A DNA stretch of 13,223 nt. Origin: CAZHGD01 sp964531735 (GTDB lineage: Bacteria; Armatimonadota; UBA10988). Below the pieces are notes generated by a model. It searched no databases. It saw only the letters and a program-made list of their open reading frames with translations, and was not told where the DNA came from. The DNA lies in NCBI GenBank assembly GCA_964531735.1, contig CAZHGD010000200.1, positions 1 through 13,223 on the forward strand. Reading direction: 5' to 3'. Shown here in pieces: positions 1-6,867 of this stretch. The position numbers and the translations under genes are program-made. How positions within the stretch are numbered: position 1 is the first letter of the stretch; each line of letters begins with the position of its first letter.

Positions 1-1127
1 AAGAGCGGCAGCCACCAGCGGCCGAGCCGTCGCGCGACGTCGGGCCACCGGGCGGACACCAGGCCGCCGTCTGCGAAGGCGCGGAACCAGGCCAGCGCCA
101 GGGGCCCGACGGCGGTGCCGGCGAGCGCGCCTCGCCACCGGTCATGGTCAGGCCGCGGCCCCAGGGCATCGGGCGGCAGTTCGGCCAACTTGGTGGCGGT
201 GCCGTCGTCGTTCAGTCGCCAGGCCGTCCGGTGGTCGTCGGCGTCGGACGACACGGCGCAGGCGGGGGTGAACAGGTAGACCACCAGGTACTGGTCGCGC
301 AGTTGCTCGGGCACGGGAATGGTCCGCTGCACCTGGCCGGTCGGTGAGACCAGCCAGATCCGGTCGCTGCCGCGCGCGATCACCTCGCCGACCGGCGACG
401 GACCTGGCTCCGCGGCAGCCGGCGCCGTTTGCGCTCGGACCACCGCCGAGACCAGGCCGGGAAAGCAACCCACCAGCCCAAACCGCCGCTGGCCAAGGTC
501 AGCGCGCCACAGTTGGTCACCGGCCCGGATCAGGTGCTCGGAGAAGTAGCGCAGGCCGCCTTGCCGGCGGACGGCCACGACTTGCGAATGGCACCAGTCG
601 AACCTGCCGCAGCGCGGTGACAGGTCGAACCAGCCACTGGGTGGGGGCAGGGCGTCAGCGAACCCGCTGGGCGTCAAGTAGCCGACCGGGACGCCCGTCT
701 GAGCATCGCAGCGCATCAGGTAGGCCCGGCGCGGGTGCGACCGCGGTCGGACGCCGAGCCACAGCCGGTCAGCGTCGGCCTCGCCATGGCCATATCGCAA
801 GACCTGCGTGCGTCGCGGCGGGGGCTGGTGAGGCCGATGCGGCGCGCCCAGCGCGAAGCCGGCCAGCAGCGCCGGGCGCGGCTCGATGACCTGCCCCGCC
901 AGATCCTGGATCACCGCCGGCTGGCCGGCCGTGGCCGCGCTGGCGACCGTCACCACCGGCTGCCGGTCGGTGGTGAACTCCAGCCAGTGGCGGGTCCAGG
1001 CCGGCTCCGGCGGCGGCGTCACCGCGGCGGCCAACCAGCCACCGCCGCAACTGACCGCCAACGCGAGGGCGAGGCCGCTGGTGAGCGTGGCCAGCAGGTC
1101 GACCCAGAGGCACCTGCGCAGTCTCAT
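1..1127 (-). CDS. Membrane-anchored extracytoplasmic protein of the ABC operon, 3' end cut by window
   Basis: I do not recognise the family. From an ATG at 1127 the reverse strand is open to the window edge, about 375 codons with no stop; the C-terminus is outside. A good ribosome site (GGAGG, five bases before the ATG) supports the start, which lies 11 bases after the permease stop, so it is the last visible gene of the GntR/ABC operon. The N-terminus is basic and then hydrophobic (about residues 9-36, with LATLTSGLALALAV), like an uncleaved signal anchor. About 300 mostly polar residues follow, rich in Trp, Arg and Pro, with short strand-like stretches (DRIWLVSPTGQ, YLVVYLFTP) suggesting a beta-rich extracytoplasmic domain. 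A hydrophobic stretch near residue 345 (VGPLALAWF) may begin a C-terminal membrane region. It is probably a partner of the transporter. The open frame is secure; the function is unknown. Confidence 0.8.
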   Translation of the reverse strand, partial: MRLRRCLWVDLLATLTSGLALALAVSCGGGWLAAAVTPPPEPAWTRHWLEFTTDRQPVVTVASAATAGQPAVIQDLAGQVIEPRPALLAGFALGAPHRPHQPPPRRTQVLRYGHGEADADRLWLGVRPRSHPRRAYLMRCDAQTGVPVGYLTPSGFADALPPPSGWFDLSPRCGRFDWCHSQVVAVRRQGGLRYFSEHLIRAGDQLWRADLGQRRFGLVGCFPGLVSAVVRAQTAPAAAEPGPSPVGEVIARGSDRIWLVSPTGQVQRTIPVPEQLRDQYLVVYLFTPACAVSSDADDHRTAWRLNDDGTATKLAELPPDALGPRPDHDRWRGALAGTAVGPLALAWFRAFADGGLVSARWPDVARRLGRWWLPL

Positions 1128-1138
1128 GGCGACCTCCG

Positions 1139-1783
1139 TCAGACCAGGTCGGCCGACCGGACCACTTGCCGGCCCGCCGCCACCAACAGCAGTGACCAGA
1201 TGGCCATCGCCGCCAGCGAGTTGCTTGGCCGGTAGCTCAGGGCGGCGCAGACCAGCACCGCCAGGGCCGCGTTGCCGACGGCGAAGGCGATGCCGCCCAG
1301 GGCGGTCCCGGTCGGACGCAGGCCGGCGATGAACACGCCCAGGTAGACCGGCACCAGTGCGGCGCAGGTGAGCCAGGAGTCCCAGGTCCAGTCCCAGAAG
1401 AACGGACTGGCATGGTGGCCCGGGCAGGCTGCCCACCAAGCGTAGTAGAGCAGCGGCAGCGTCGTGGTCAGCAGCAGGGCCAGGACGCCGCAGGCCAGCT
1501 TGGCCTGGATCACGCGCTGGCGAGCCACGGGACGCGTGAACAGGCACGGCCAGGTGGCCTGCCGCCGCTCGGCCCATGATTGCCGCCAGCCCAGGGCCAC
1601 GGCCAGAGCCAGGCCATACAGGCGGAGGCTGCCGGCCAGGTTGTCGCTCTCGAACGGCAGCCGCTCGGCCTGCTGCAACGCCTGCCCGATGCCGTCGTGG
1701 CGCACGGCATAGACCATCAGTGCCAGTCCCACCAGCGCGATGGGTGCAACCTCGCAGACTTCTTTACGAAGCAGTCCTCTCAT
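1139..1783 (-). CDS. ABC-2-type transporter permease
   Basis: An integral membrane protein of 214 residues that should form the membrane channel for the ATPase encoded just upstream. The N-terminus carries a short basic cytoplasmic segment (MRGLLRKEV) typical of ABC-2 permeases. About six hydrophobic segments follow, including APIALVGLALMVYAV near residue 14, a long one with LACGVLALLLTTTLPLLYYA, then LTCAALVPVYLGVFIAGL, GIAFAVGNAALAVLVCAAL and AIWSLLLVAAG. A cytoplasmic loop with RQATWPCLFTRPVARQRVI resembles the coupling region of this family. I chose the ATG at 1783, preceded by a GGGGAG ribosome site, over an in-frame TTG at 1798. With this start the gene overlaps the ATPase by 20 bases, implying translational coupling. 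The substrate cannot be read from sequence. YtrA-linked transporters elsewhere are tied to cell-envelope or antibiotic stress, but that is only analogy here. Confidence 0.85.
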   Translation of the reverse strand: MRGLLRKEVCEVAPIALVGLALMVYAVRHDGIGQALQQAERLPFESDNLAGSLRLYGLALAVALGWRQSWAERRQATWPCLFTRPVARQRVIQAKLACGVLALLLTTTLPLLYYAWWAACPGHHASPFFWDWTWDSWLTCAALVPVYLGVFIAGLRPTGTALGGIAFAVGNAALAVLVCAALSYRPSNSLAAMAIWSLLLVAAGRQVVRSADLV

Positions 1784-2723
1784 TGGCCGTCTCCCCAAGC
1801 CGCGCGAACACCGGCAGCGAGCGACGCCGGCCGCGGGTGTAGTTGACGAAAGCGTCTTCCAGGCTCAGCTCCATGACTTGCAGCGACCGCGGCCGGAGCG
1901 CCTCGGCCAGGGCCTGATGCTGGTCGTCGAAGTCCATCACCACCAGGTCGAGTTGGCGGTCGACGGCCCAGCCGTTGACCAGTCGCGGCCACTCCGGCAC
2001 GGCGGGCGGTCGCTCGTCGAAGGTCAGCACCACGCGCCGCAAGGCCGTGCGGAAGCGCTCGGTGGGACAGTCGACCATCAGCCGGCCCTGGACCATGATG
2101 CCGACGCGGTCGGCCACCCGCTCGACATCGCCGAGGATGTGCGAGCTGAACAGGATCGTCCGGTCGGCGCTCTGGACGATCTGGACCATCGACTCGAGGA
2201 AGTCGCGCCGGACCACCGCATCCAGCCCGAGCGTCGGGTCGTCCAGGATGAGCAGCTCCGGCTCGGGCGCCACGGCCAGCGCCAGGGCGAGCTGGACGCG
2301 CTGACCGTTGGACAGCCGGGCCACCTGGCGGCGGCGCGGCAGTTCGAAATGGTCGAGAATCTGCTCCACTAGCGCGCCGTTCCAGCGGTCGTAGAACGAC
2401 CGGCAGAAGCTCACCGCGCCGGCGACAGTCATCCAGCGGTAGAACGGCGCGTTCTCCGGCACGTAGCTCAGCCGGGCCAGCGTCCGTGGCGGGAGCGCGC
2501 TGGACGGCTCGCCGAAGATGGTCGCCTCGCCGTGGTCCGGTTGCAGCAGACCGAGCAGCAGCCGCACCGCGGTGGTCTTGCCCGCGCCGTTGCGGCCCAG
2601 CAAGGCGTAGATGCAGCCCTTGGGCACCCGCAGGTCGAGGTGGTCGACCACCCGCTGCGTCCCGTAGTAACGGGTCAGCCCGCGCGTCTCGATCACGGCC
2701 TCGTTGGGCGTTGGGTCAGCCAT
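1764..2723 (-). CDS. ABC transporter ATP-binding protein
   Basis: A cytoplasmic ATPase of 319 residues that powers the adjacent ABC-2 permease. It has the full set of nucleotide-binding motifs in order: Walker A GRNGAGKT (43-50), signature LSNGQ (137-141, a variant of LSGGQ), Walker B ELLILDDPT (156-164), D-loop LGLD (165-168) and the switch histidine in SSH (193-195). The residue after the Walker B aspartate, usually the catalytic glutamate, is aspartate (D162). A roughly 100-residue C-terminal extension (about 220-319) follows, as in the CcmA/BcrA/YtrB-type exporters (COG1131). I chose the ATG at 2723, four bases after the regulator's stop and behind AGGGAG. An in-frame upstream start at 2765 would overlap the regulator by 38 bases and add 14 residues before the conserved part. 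The order GntR-ATPase-permease is a classic self-contained export operon. Confidence 0.93.
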   Translation of the reverse strand: MADPTPNEAVIETRGLTRYYGTQRVVDHLDLRVPKGCIYALLGRNGAGKTTAVRLLLGLLQPDHGEATIFGEPSSALPPRTLARLSYVPENAPFYRWMTVAGAVSFCRSFYDRWNGALVEQILDHFELPRRRQVARLSNGQRVQLALALAVAPEPELLILDDPTLGLDAVVRRDFLESMVQIVQSADRTILFSSHILGDVERVADRVGIMVQGRLMVDCPTERFRTALRRVVLTFDERPPAVPEWPRLVNGWAVDRQLDLVVMDFDDQHQALAEALRPRSLQVMELSLEDAFVNYTRGRRRSLPVFARLGETANERTAS

Positions 2724-2727
2724 GCCC

Positions 2728-3111
2728 TCACTCTCCCTGCCAGTGGAAGCGCTCCATGGCGTCACGCACCGCGGCCAGCACCTCGTCGGGCTGACAGCCC
2801 AGCAGCACGGCTTCGGTCAGGAAGCGCTCGGTGAGCGCCGACAACTCGCGCTCCCGCGGCGCATCCGGCGCGGCACCGGCGGCCACGAACACACCCAGGC
2901 CCTGCCGGGTGTGTACCAGACCCTCGTGCTCGAGCTCTTGGTACGTGCGCGCGATGGTGTTCGGGTTGACCACCAGTCGCCGCGCCAGCTCCCGCACCGA
3001 GGGCAGCCGGTCGCCCGGCCGCAGCACGCCCTGTGCCACGGCCGCCCGCACCTGGTCGGCCAACTGCCGCCAGATCGCGTCGCGGTTGCCCGGTGAGACG
3101 GTGAACTCCAC
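2728..3111 (-). CDS. GntR-family transcriptional regulator, YtrA subfamily
   Basis: A 127-residue DNA-binding protein, first gene of the ABC operon. Residues about 10-75 form the GntR winged helix-turn-helix, with the hallmark LPSVRELARRLVVNPNTI (36-53) followed by ARTYQELEHEGL (54-65) and a wing ending GLGVFV (71-76). Only about 50 residues follow, forming the short two-helix dimerisation tail of the YtrA group. There is no FCD, UTRA or aminotransferase-like effector domain. The start is a GTG at 3111, behind GGAG at six bases. Members of this group usually repress their own ABC operon and are released by an envelope stress or a small ligand. The perfect inverted repeat at 3121-3145, directly upstream and overlapping the promoter, fits that model. 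Regulation of the divergent ior operon is possible but not shown. Confidence 0.93.
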   Translation of the reverse strand: MEFTVSPGNRDAIWRQLADQVRAAVAQGVLRPGDRLPSVRELARRLVVNPNTIARTYQELEHEGLVHTRQGLGVFVAAGAAPDAPRERELSALTERFLTEAVLLGCQPDEVLAAVRDAMERFHWQGE

Positions 3112-3120
3112 GTCGGCTCC

Positions 3121-3145
3121 ACTGTACTAGGTGATATAGTACAGT
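3121..3145. promoter_or_regulatory. Inverted-repeat operator, probable GntR/YtrA binding site
   Basis: The arms ACTGTACTA (3121-3129) and TAGTACAGT (3137-3145) are perfect reverse complements separated by seven bases. This AT-rich palindrome stands out in GC-rich surroundings. It lies 10 bases before the GTG of the GntR gene and overlaps the predicted -10 and start point of its promoter. YtrA-type repressors typically bind such long-armed palindromes in front of their own operon. Binding is an inference from position and symmetry. The site also lies upstream of iorA, in the divergent direction. Confidence 0.75.
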
Positions 3146-3161
3146 TGGATCGGCTTGTCAA
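3133..3161 (-). promoter_or_regulatory. Sigma-70-type promoter of the GntR/ABC operon
   Basis: On the minus strand there is a perfect -35 box TTGACA (complement of 3156-3161). A 17-base spacer separates it from TATATC (complement of 3133-3138), which matches four of six -10 positions. Transcription would start roughly at 3126, inside the inverted repeat, so a bound repressor would block polymerase directly. A TACTAT hexamer three bases further upstream is an alternative -10 with a shorter spacer. Confidence 0.65.
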
Positions 3162-3212
3162 GAGCAAACTGACGAAGAATCGTGGGCACCGGCGCGCTGG
3201 TTGTCGGAAGAT

Positions 3213-3243
3213 CGGCCGCCCGCGGAGCGGAGGTCGGCGGCCG
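3213..3243 (+). other. Hairpin in the iorA leader
   Basis: CGGCCGCC (3213-3220) and GGCGGCCG (3236-3243) can pair as an eight-base stem with a 15-base loop. It lies about 65 bases before the iorA start, in the presumed leader. No T-run follows, so it is not a simple terminator. In DNA this GC-rich such stems also occur by chance, so a regulatory role is only possible. No convincing plus-strand promoter for iorA is visible. A TATAGT at 3135-3140 inside the operator resembles a -10 box but has no recognisable -35. Confidence 0.3.
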
Positions 3244-3309
3244 GCGGCGGCGAAGTGGTTGCATCTGACCGGTAAGTTCAGACCGATGTCCGAGGGAGCA
3301 AGAGCCCTG

Positions 3310-4926
3310 ATGAGCGAAACGGAGCGGCTGCTGCTGAGCGGCGACGAGGCGGTGGCACTGGCGGCGCGAGACGCCCGCGTGGCGTTGGGCACGGGGTACC
3401 CCGGCACGCCGTCGACGGAGATTCTGGAAGGCTTCGCGGCCCTGGGTGGCCACGCCCAGTGGGCGCCGAACGAGAAGGTCGCCCTGGAAGTCGGCCTGGG
3501 CGCGGCTTTCGCCGCGGCCCGGGTCATCGTGACGATGAAGCACGTCGGCGTGAACGTGGCGGCCGACCCGCTCTTCACGGCGGCCTACACCGGCGTGAGC
3601 GGCGCCCTGGTGCTGGTCTCGGCCGACGATCCGGGGCTGGCTTCGTCACAGAACGAGCAGGACAACCGGCACTACGCGGTGGCCGCCGGCGTGCCGATGA
3701 TCGAGCCGGCTGACTCGCAGCAGGCCTACGACTACACCCACGCGGCCTTCGCGCTGTCGGAGCGTTGGGGCATCCCGGTGATCCTGCGGCTGACCACGCG
3801 CGTGTGCCATGCCAAGACCTGCGTGGTGCCGGTGCCGCGCATCGGCGAGCCGCCGGCGCCGCACTTCGAGCACGACCCGCAGAGCCGGGTGATGATCCCC
3901 GCCTACGCGCGCCCGGCCCACCGGCGCCTGCGCCAGAAGCTCGACGAGATTGCGCAGTACAACGAGACCTGCGATCTGAACCGCCTCTACGAGGGCGGCG
4001 ACGAGCTGGGCATCATCGCCTCGGGCATCGCGGTGGTCCATGCGCGCGAAGCCGCACCGGGCGCCAAGGTGCTGCAACTCGGGCTGACCTACCCGTTGCC
4101 GCTGGAGCTGATCCGCCGCTTCCGCGCCTCGGTCAAGCGCTGCCTCGTGATTGAGGAGGGCGACCCGTACCTGGTCGACTCGCTGCGCGCGGCCGGCATC
4201 GACGTCGAGGGCAAGCCGGCGATGTACCGGTTCAACGAGCTGAACGTGGCGCGGGTGCGCCGCATTCTGGCCGGCGACCAGACGCCGGAGCCGGCGCCGC
4301 CGCGGGGCAAGCCGCCGCAACTGTGCGAGGGCTGCCCGCACCGCAAGGTGTTCGAGACGCTGCGCGATTACGACTGCCTGGTCTCGGGCGACATCGGCTG
4401 CTACACGCTGGGCGTGCTGCCGCCGTTCAACGCCATGGACACCTGCGTCTGCATGGGCGCCAGTCTCGGGGTCGGCCTCGGCATGAGGCACGTGCTGCCG
4501 CCCGACGAGGCCAAGCGCGTGGTCAGCGTGATCGGTGACAGCACCTTCGCGCACAGCGGCATCAGCGGCCTGGTCGAGATGGTCTACAACCCGCCGGCGA
4601 CCGGGCACCTGCTGATCATTGTCGATAACGGCACCACGGCGATGACCGGTCAGCAGGAGCACCCGGGCACCGGGCGAACGCTGACCCACGAGCCGACCGG
4701 CAAAGTCATCTTCGAGGACTTGGCGCGCGCGCTCGGCGTCCGCAACGTGCATGTGGTGGACGTCATGAGCGACGGCGACGGCTTCCCGGCCCTGGTCCGC
4801 GACTGCCTCGACCGCAACGAGTTGTCGGTGATCGTGGCGCGGCGGCCCTGTCTGTTGGCGGCCAAGCGAATTCGCGAGTACGAGCGGCGCGCGGCCGAGA
4901 AGAGCGAGTGCGAGCATGTCGGCTGA
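3310..4926 (+). CDS. iorA: Indolepyruvate ferredoxin oxidoreductase, alpha subunit, without C-terminal ferredoxin domain
   Basis: Catalytic subunit (538 residues) of the cytoplasmic enzyme that oxidatively decarboxylates aryl-2-oxoacids such as indolepyruvate and phenylpyruvate to arylacetyl-CoA, reducing ferredoxin, or runs in reverse. The N-terminal pyrimidine-type domain begins LLLSGDEAVALAA with the hallmark GYPGTPSTEI (29-38). The family motif CEGCPHR is at 339-345. The thiamine-diphosphate site runs from GDS (409-411) to DNGTTAMTG (439-447). The protein stops after ARRPCLLAAKRIREYE, just where relatives continue into about 60 residues with two [4Fe-4S] CxxCxxC clusters; these are absent. 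I chose the ATG at 3310, in line with family N-termini, with GAGGGAG upstream. An in-frame ATG at 3286 adds eight residues and is the alternative. The gene overlaps iorB by 11 bases. Confidence 0.93.
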   Translation: MSETERLLLSGDEAVALAARDARVALGTGYPGTPSTEILEGFAALGGHAQWAPNEKVALEVGLGAAFAAARVIVTMKHVGVNVAADPLFTAAYTGVSGALVLVSADDPGLASSQNEQDNRHYAVAAGVPMIEPADSQQAYDYTHAAFALSERWGIPVILRLTTRVCHAKTCVVPVPRIGEPPAPHFEHDPQSRVMIPAYARPAHRRLRQKLDEIAQYNETCDLNRLYEGGDELGIIASGIAVVHAREAAPGAKVLQLGLTYPLPLELIRRFRASVKRCLVIEEGDPYLVDSLRAAGIDVEGKPAMYRFNELNVARVRRILAGDQTPEPAPPRGKPPQLCEGCPHRKVFETLRDYDCLVSGDIGCYTLGVLPPFNAMDTCVCMGASLGVGLGMRHVLPPDEAKRVVSVIGDSTFAHSGISGLVEMVYNPPATGHLLIIVDNGTTAMTGQQEHPGTGRTLTHEPTGKVIFEDLARALGVRNVHVVDVMSDGDGFPALVRDCLDRNELSVIVARRPCLLAAKRIREYERRAAEKSECEHVG

Positions 4927-5395
4927 AGTGACCAACGTCGTGATCGCCGGTCTGGGTGGGCAAGGGGTCGTCAAGGCTTCGGACATTCTGGCCCAGGTGG
5001 CTTTCCAGGCTGGTTGCGACGTGAAGAAGAGCGAACTGCACGGGATGAGCCAGCGCGGCGGCTCGGTGAGCAGCGACGTGCGATTCGGCGCTGGCGTGAT
5101 GAGCCCGATGGTGCCGCCCGGTGAGGCCGACTATCTGGTGGTCCAGGCCGCCGATCAGGTGGAGGCGAACCTGCCGTCGCTCCGCGAGGGCGGGGTGCTG
5201 ATCACCTGTGACGCGGTGGACGAAGAGAAGCTGTCGAACAAGCGCTCGCTGAACATCGCGTTGCTGGGCGTGCTCAGTCGGCATCTGCCGTTCACGGTGG
5301 AGCAATGGGCCAGCGCGATACGCCACAACCTGGCCGAGAGCCTGCACGAGGCCAATCTGCAGGCGTTCGAGCTGGGTCGTCGCGTGGGCGACTGA
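4916..5395 (+). CDS. iorB: Indolepyruvate ferredoxin oxidoreductase, beta subunit
   Basis: Gamma-type subunit (159 residues) that pairs with IorA in the arylpyruvate oxidoreductase. The N-terminus VVIAGLGGQGVVKASDIL (8-25) and KSELHGMSQRGGSV (38-51) are the diagnostic motifs of the 2-oxoacid oxidoreductase gamma domain. EADYLVVQAAD (70-80) follows in the expected place, and the C-terminal part (SLNIALLGVLSRHLPF, 111-126) is also typical. The protein is roughly 30-40 residues shorter than the usual 190-200. The shortfall lies between GGVLIT (92-97) and the NIALLG segment, where relatives carry a longer strand-loop region, rather than at either end. The frame is intact. The ATG at 4916 sits inside the end of iorA, so translation is probably coupled, consistent with a stoichiometric complex. 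Confidence 0.92.
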   Translation: MSAEVTNVVIAGLGGQGVVKASDILAQVAFQAGCDVKKSELHGMSQRGGSVSSDVRFGAGVMSPMVPPGEADYLVVQAADQVEANLPSLREGGVLITCDAVDEEKLSNKRSLNIALLGVLSRHLPFTVEQWASAIRHNLAESLHEANLQAFELGRRVGD

Positions 5396-5407
5396 GCCGC
5401 GGGCGAC

Positions 5408-5425
5408 CGGGCGGCCGTGCGCCCG
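5408..5425 (+). other. Small GC hairpin between iorB and paaK
   Basis: CGGGCG (5408-5413) and CGCCCG (5420-5425) form a six-base stem with a six-base loop, 12 bases after the iorB stop in the widest gap of the operon (100 bases). No T-run follows. It could dampen read-through or protect the iorAB message, or it could be chance in GC-rich DNA. Confidence 0.25.
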
Positions 5426-5495
5426 ATCACCTGCGCCGGCCGGTGCGCGGGGTGGTCTGTTGGCGGGCCAGTGGGACGGATGGGAAGGGAGACCA

Positions 5496-6836
5496 ATGGC
5501 GGAACTGTGGAGTGACGCGCCGGGCGGATTCCACCCGGCCAGTGCGCCGGATTACCTGCCGCTGCCGCAGTTGCGAGACCTGCAACTGCGTCGGCTCCAG
5601 CAGGTGGTCCGCCGCGCCTATGAGAACGTCGAGTTGTACCGCATGCGGATGGACGACCTGGGTGTCCGCCCGGCGGAGGTGCAGGTCCTGGACGACATCC
5701 GCCGGCTGCCCTTCACGCAGAAGACCGACCTGCGCGACACCTACCCGTTCGGCCTGTTCGCCAGCCCGATGCGTGAGGTGGTCCGGCTCCACGCGTCCAG
5801 CGGGACCACCGGCAAGCCGATCGTGGTGGCCTACACCGACTCCGACCTGGCGGTCTGGGCCGAAGTGATGGTGCGCACGTTCGCCAGCTACGGGCTCCAC
5901 TGCGGCGACGTCATCCAGAACTCCTACGGCTACGGTCTCTTCACCGGTGGTCTGGGCGCGCACTATGGCGCCGAAGCGCTGGGCGCCACGGTGATCCCCA
6001 CCTCCGGCGGCAACACCACGCGGCAGATCATGGTCATGAAGGACTTCGGCGTGACCGCCATCTGCTGCACGCCGAGCTACTTCCTGCACATCATCGAGCA
6101 GGCCGCCAGCATGGGCATCGACATCCGCGAGTTGCCCCTGCGCGCGGGCGTCTTTGGCGCCGAGCCCTGGACCGAAGCGATGCGGGTCCGCATCGAGGCC
6201 CTGGCCGGCATCAAGGCTTACGACATCTACGGCCTGTCGGAGATCATCGGTCCGGGCGTCGGCGCCGAGTGTCCGTGCCAAGCGGGGCTGCATCTGTTCG
6301 AGGACCACTTCTTCCCCGAGATCATCGACCCGGTGACCGACGAGCCGTGCCCGGATGGGGCCGAGGGCGAGTTGGTGCTGACCACGCTGAGCAAGCAGGC
6401 GATGCCGATGATCCGCTACCGTACGCACGACATCACCTGCATCGAGGCGGAGCCCTGCGCCTGCGGCCGGACCATTCGGCGGATCAAGCGTATCGCGCGG
6501 CGCAGCGACGACATGTTCATCATCCGTGGCGTGAACGTGTTCCCCTCGCAGATCGAGACGGCGCTGCTGGAGGCCGAAGGGACGCTGCCGCACTACCAGA
6601 TCGTGCTCACGCGGTCGCACGGCCTGGACGATGTCGAGGTTCAGGTGGAGGTGACCAACGAGCTGTTCAGCGACAAGGTGGGCGCTCTGGAGCGGCTGCA
6701 GAGCCGCATCAGCCGGGCCATCGAGCAGACGATCGGCATCCGCGCGGTGGTGCGGCTGGTCGAGCCGCACACCATTCAGCGGAGCGAAGGCAAAGCGAAG
6801 CGGGTCCTCGACCAACGCAACATGGACGCCGGCTGA
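5496..6836 (+). CDS. paaK: Phenylacetate-CoA ligase (AMP-forming), first copy
   Basis: Cytoplasmic adenylate-forming enzyme (446 residues) that joins an arylacetate such as phenylacetate to CoA using ATP, giving AMP and pyrophosphate. Length matches the family (about 430-450). Visible motifs are the ATP loop SSGTTGKP (101-108), the aromatic-pocket segment YGYGLFTGG (144-152), YGLSE (245-249), YRTHD (308-312), RSDDMFIIRGVNVFPSQIE (336-354) at the hinge into the C-terminal domain, and EGKAKRV (431-437) with the catalytic lysine. Cysteines 259, 261, 321 and 323 (ECPC and CACG) could bind a metal. I chose the ATG at 5496 behind AAGGGAG. A TTG at 5460 in the same frame adds nothing conserved. Lying after iorAB, it makes the product that IorAB consumes or forms. 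The exact aryl acid is unknown. Confidence 0.93.
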   Translation: MAELWSDAPGGFHPASAPDYLPLPQLRDLQLRRLQQVVRRAYENVELYRMRMDDLGVRPAEVQVLDDIRRLPFTQKTDLRDTYPFGLFASPMREVVRLHASSGTTGKPIVVAYTDSDLAVWAEVMVRTFASYGLHCGDVIQNSYGYGLFTGGLGAHYGAEALGATVIPTSGGNTTRQIMVMKDFGVTAICCTPSYFLHIIEQAASMGIDIRELPLRAGVFGAEPWTEAMRVRIEALAGIKAYDIYGLSEIIGPGVGAECPCQAGLHLFEDHFFPEIIDPVTDEPCPDGAEGELVLTTLSKQAMPMIRYRTHDITCIEAEPCACGRTIRRIKRIARRSDDMFIIRGVNVFPSQIETALLEAEGTLPHYQIVLTRSHGLDDVEVQVEVTNELFSDKVGALERLQSRISRAIEQTIGIRAVVRLVEPHTIQRSEGKAKRVLDQRNMDAG

Positions 6837-6867
6837 TGGTCGGCGGTGACTGCGGAAAGAGACGGCG

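Noticed and set aside
344..1332. Several plus-strand frames opposite the left-edge gene
   Set aside because: The minus strand has one continuous frame from 1127 to the edge, with a strong ribosome site and operon spacing. The plus-strand frames are short, overlapping and Arg/Pro-rich.
3145..3309. N-terminal extension of IorA back to 3145
   Set aside because: The extra residues are unlike any IorA N-terminus and would start inside the operator. The family begins close to LLLSGDEAVALAA.
3646..4986. Minus-strand open frame of 446 codons opposite iorA
   Set aside because: It is a mirror of iorA third-position bias, with no domain and no ribosome site worth noting.
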